A stretch of DNA of 18,712 bases from AA29 sp041481445 (GTDB lineage Bacteria > Acidobacteriota > Vicinamibacteria > Fen-336), in assembly GCA_041481445.1 (NCBI GenBank), contig JBGPBV010000133.1, positions 1 through 18,712 on the forward strand. Reading direction: 5' to 3'. Below, piece by piece: positions 16,126 through 18,712 of this stretch; position 1 is the stretch's first letter; every line of letters begins with the position of its first letter. Below the pieces are notes generated by a model that had not been told where the DNA came from, ran no database searches, and saw only the letters and a program-made list of their open reading frames with translations. The position numbers were made by a program, and so were the translations under genes.

Positions 16126-18712
16126 CTATTGCCCGGGTGAGCTGAACTGCCCGCTCAAGGGGTCGTCCGGATCAAGAGAGCGGGAGCGTCGACTCGCACG
16201 ACCCTGGACGATGGCGAACACCGCGGGGAGGACGACGAGGGTGGCCACGGTCGCGGCGGCCAGGCCCCCGATCACGGCGCGCCCGAGAGGGGCCGTCTGT
16301 TCCCCGCTTTCCCCGAGGCCGAGCGCCATCGGTAGCATCCCCGCCATCATGGCGAGGCTGGTCATCAGGATCGGCCGCAGCCGGCTTCGCGCCCCTTCCA
16401 CCGCCGCCTCCGCTGCCCGCGCTCCGGCGATCCGGTGGCGCTCGGCGAAGGTCACCAGGAGAATCGCGTTGGCGACGGCCACGCCGATCGCCATGATCGC
16501 GCCCATGAACGACTGGATGTTCAAGGTCGTGCCCGTCGCCCACAGCGTGAGGACCACACCCACGATGACCGCCGGGAGAGCCGCCACCACCACGACGGAC
16601 AAGCGCAGGGACTGGAAGTTGGCCGCCAGCAGCAGGAAGATCGCGAAGACCGCAAGCGCGAGGCCGTTGCGCAGGCCCTCCATCATCTGCTGCATCGGTA
16701 CGACCTGTCCGCGAAGGGCGACGCTCACGCGCGGGGGCGGCTCCCCTAGCGAGAGGAGGGCCGCCTCTACCTGTGAGGCGACCTCGCCGAGGGCGGCCCC
16801 CTGGATGTTTGCGGTCACCGTGACCAGCCGCTGCATGTTGTAGCGCTCATACTGGCCCACGGTCGTGCCGGGCGTGACCGTGGCCACGCTGCGCAACAGG
16901 ACCGACTGGCCGCCGCGGAGGCCGACCGGGATGTCGCCCACCTCCTCCAGCGAACCCATCTGTTGCTGGGGGATCTGGACCTGCACCTGGTAGGCGACGC
17001 CGCTGGCTGGATCGGCCCAATACACCGGCTGCGTGAAGCGGCTCGAGGAGGTCGCGGCCACGAGCGAACGGGCGACATCCACGGTCCGCACGCCCAGCAG
17101 GCCTGCGCGCTCGCGGTCAACCGCCACGTTCAGCGTCGGGTAGTCGAGAGATTGACCCAGATGGACGTCCCGGAGAGCCGGGATGCCCTGGAGCCGCTCC
17201 TGTATCCGCTCGGCGAACGCCCGGTCGGTGGCGAGGCTGGGACCGCTCACCGCCACCTCGATCGGTGTGGGCGAGCCGAAGCTCATGACGCGGCTGACGA
17301 TGTCGCTCGGCTCGAAGGAGAAGAGGACGTCGGGCATCTCGCGAGCGAACCGTTTCCGCAGCCGCTCCTTGATGTCGTCGAGCGAGCCGGTGGTCCGGAG
17401 CTGCACCTGCAGCACTCCCTCTTCCGGCCCGCCGTTCCACAGATAGACGAAGTTGATCGGATAGCTGGGCGCGTGCACCCCGACGAAAGCGAGGGTCAGG
17501 GCGACGCCGTCCGGACCGGCCTCCTCCTTCACGAGCTCGAGAGCTCGCAAGGCCAGCGCCTCCGTCCGATCCACGCGCGTACCCGGCTGGGCCCGCAGGC
17601 GAAGCTGGAGCTGGCCGCCTTCCACCTTGGGAAAGATCTCGCTCCCGAGTCGGCCGCCGACCACCAGGATCACCGTCGTCGCCGCGGCCAGATAGCCGGC
17701 CACGACCAGCCCGCGCCAGGGCAGAACCCTCTCCACGAACCGGCCGTAGCGAGCCTGAGCGCTCCCGAGTGCCGACCGCGTCGTCCCTGCCGTGTCGGTC
17801 TCCTCGGTCCGGTGAGGACGCATCATCCAGACGCAGACCACCGGCACGAAGGTGCTGGCCAGGAGGTACGACGCGACCATCGAAAAGCCCACGGCCAGGG
17901 ACAGGGGTACGAAGAGGGCGCGCGCGGCCCCCTGCATCAAGAAGGAGGGGAGAAAGACCGCGAGGACGCAGAGCATGGCCACCAGCAGCGGCAGGGCGAC
18001 CTCGCGCCCCGAGTCGGCTACTGCTCGCGCGACACTCTTCCCCTGCGCGACATGGGTGTGAATGTTCTCGATGACGACCGTCGACATGTCCACGAGCACG
18101 CCGACCGCCAGCGCCAGTCCACCGAGGGTCATGAGGTTGATCGTCTGGCCGGAGAGCCACAGAGCCAGGCTCGCCGCCAACAGCGAGAGCGGGATGCTGA
18201 TGACCACGATCAGGGCGCTCCGCCAGTCCCGCAGGAACAGCAGCACCATCATCCCCGTGAGCAGCGCGCCCAGCGTGCCCTCCAGGGTGAGGCCGGAGAT
18301 GGCGCGCGTGACGTAGGGGGACTGGTCGAACTCATAGCTCACCCGGACGTCCGGCGGGAGCACGGCCTGGAACCTGGAGAGATTCGCCTTGACCCGGGAG
18401 ACGACGGCGAGGGTCGAGGCGTCCGCGCGTTTGGTCACCGGGATGTAGACCGTGCGACGTCCGTTCACCAGGGCGTAGCAGGTGACGATGTCGGACCCGT
18501 CTTCGACCGAGGCCACGTCACGTACGAATACCGCCGGCGACACCCCGATCCGTATGGGGACGGCCTCGAGATCCTTGATGTTCTGCACGACGGCGTTGAC
18601 GGGCACCATCGGGTAGCGCTCTCCGAGCTGCACGTTGCCCGAAGGGCTGATCGTGTTCGCCCCCGCGATTGCCGCGACGACCTCGTCGGGAGACATGTTG
18701 TACGCGCGCAAG
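16126..18712 (-). CDS. RND-family inner-membrane efflux pump, C-terminal 861 residues (5' end outside window)
   Basis: Proton-driven transporter of the AcrB/MexB/CzcA superfamily. The frame is open to the window edge; from family length (about 1,030-1,050) roughly 180 N-terminal residues are missing. Visible parts are the rest of the first porter domain (LRAYNMSPDEVVAAI), the first central membrane block (LRDWRSALIVVISIPLSLLAA; GLALAVGVLVDMSTVVIENI), the second porter domain, and the second membrane block ending in RLRPILMTSLAMMAGMLP. In TM4 the usual Asp-Asp pair is Asp-Met (Asp 18088-18090, Met 18085-18087). In TM10 the usual lysine is alanine (16471-16473) in IGVAVANAILLV. The arginine and threonine of RPILMTS remain. 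There is no CzcA-type metal signature that I can identify. First visible gene of the three-component operon; its promoter is outside the window. Confidence 0.94.
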   Translation of the reverse strand, partial: LRAYNMSPDEVVAAIAGANTISPSGNVQLGERYPMVPVNAVVQNIKDLEAVPIRIGVSPAVFVRDVASVEDGSDIVTCYALVNGRRTVYIPVTKRADASTLAVVSRVKANLSRFQAVLPPDVRVSYEFDQSPYVTRAISGLTLEGTLGALLTGMMVLLFLRDWRSALIVVISIPLSLLAASLALWLSGQTINLMTLGGLALAVGVLVDMSTVVIENIHTHVAQGKSVARAVADSGREVALPLLVAMLCVLAVFLPSFLMQGAARALFVPLSLAVGFSMVASYLLASTFVPVVCVWMMRPHRTEETDTAGTTRSALGSAQARYGRFVERVLPWRGLVVAGYLAAATTVILVVGGRLGSEIFPKVEGGQLQLRLRAQPGTRVDRTEALALRALELVKEEAGPDGVALTLAFVGVHAPSYPINFVYLWNGGPEEGVLQVQLRTTGSLDDIKERLRKRFAREMPDVLFSFEPSDIVSRVMSFGSPTPIEVAVSGPSLATDRAFAERIQERLQGIPALRDVHLGQSLDYPTLNVAVDRERAGLLGVRTVDVARSLVAATSSSRFTQPVYWADPASGVAYQVQVQIPQQQMGSLEEVGDIPVGLRGGQSVLLRSVATVTPGTTVGQYERYNMQRLVTVTANIQGAALGEVASQVEAALLSLGEPPPRVSVALRGQVVPMQQMMEGLRNGLALAVFAIFLLLAANFQSLRLSVVVVAALPAVIVGVVLTLWATGTTLNIQSFMGAIMAIGVAVANAILLVTFAERHRIAGARAAEAAVEGARSRLRPILMTSLAMMAGMLPMALGLGESGEQTAPLGRAVIGGLAAATVATLVVLPAVFAIVQGRASRRSRSLDPDDPLSGQFSSPGQ

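Overview
This is a GC-rich, gene-dense bacterial chromosome segment with 12 protein-coding genes and no RNA genes, insertion sequences or CRISPR. Third codon positions are almost all G or C. There is an outer-membrane RND efflux system, a lipoprotein sugar-binding protein, and a NifA/NtrC-like sigma-54 activator next to glnA. Together these suggest a Gram-negative, probably soil or sediment heterotroph, perhaps from a poorly cultured high-GC phylum (Rokubacteria-, Acidobacteriota- or Gemmatimonadota-like). The taxonomic guess is inference only.

Layout. (1) 1-2702, plus strand: the 3' part of a type I glutamine synthetase, then, six bases after its stop, a GAF-AAA+-Fis sigma-54-dependent activator. 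Its sigma-54-contacting loop reads GAFTDA, not the canonical GAFTGA. (2) 2703-2973: a gene-free convergent interval with three perfect inverted repeats. (3) 2974-7497/7524, minus strand: a four-gene operon, in transcription order LacI-family repressor, DapA-family lyase, IlvD/Edd-type aldonate dehydratase and HpcH/HpaI aldolase. Every junction is a four-base stop/start overlap, and two genes start with TTG. (4) About 7525-7666: a divergent regulatory region with back-to-back -35 boxes and a LacI-type operator, TGTAAGCGATTACA. (5) 7667-13713, plus strand: a five-gene operon of galT, sugar ABC permease, sugar-binding lipoprotein, sugar ABC ATPase and galK, all overlapping by one or four bases. 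(6) 13704-13725: a 9-bp-stem hairpin at the galK stop. (7) 13745-18712, minus strand: an RND tripartite efflux operon (inner-membrane pump, truncated by the window edge; membrane fusion protein; outer-membrane factor).

How the genes may work together. The two divergent operons look like one sugar-use locus under one LacI-type repressor. The plus operon imports a sugar and supplies two of the Leloir galactose enzymes (GalK, GalT; no galE or mutarotase here). The minus operon carries the back half of a non-phosphorylating oxidative route: a sugar-acid dehydratase closest to L-arabinonate/D-fuconate/D-galactonate dehydratases, and two enzymes able to act on 2-keto-3-deoxy sugar acids. No sugar dehydrogenase or lactonase is present. 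L-arabinose, D-fucose and D-galactose share ring stereochemistry, so one transporter and one repressor could serve both routes. The most notable points are this two-route locus, the GAFTDA activator beside glnA, an RND pump whose proton-relay residues are partly replaced, and a GalT lacking the usual second metal site. I found no wholly new system.
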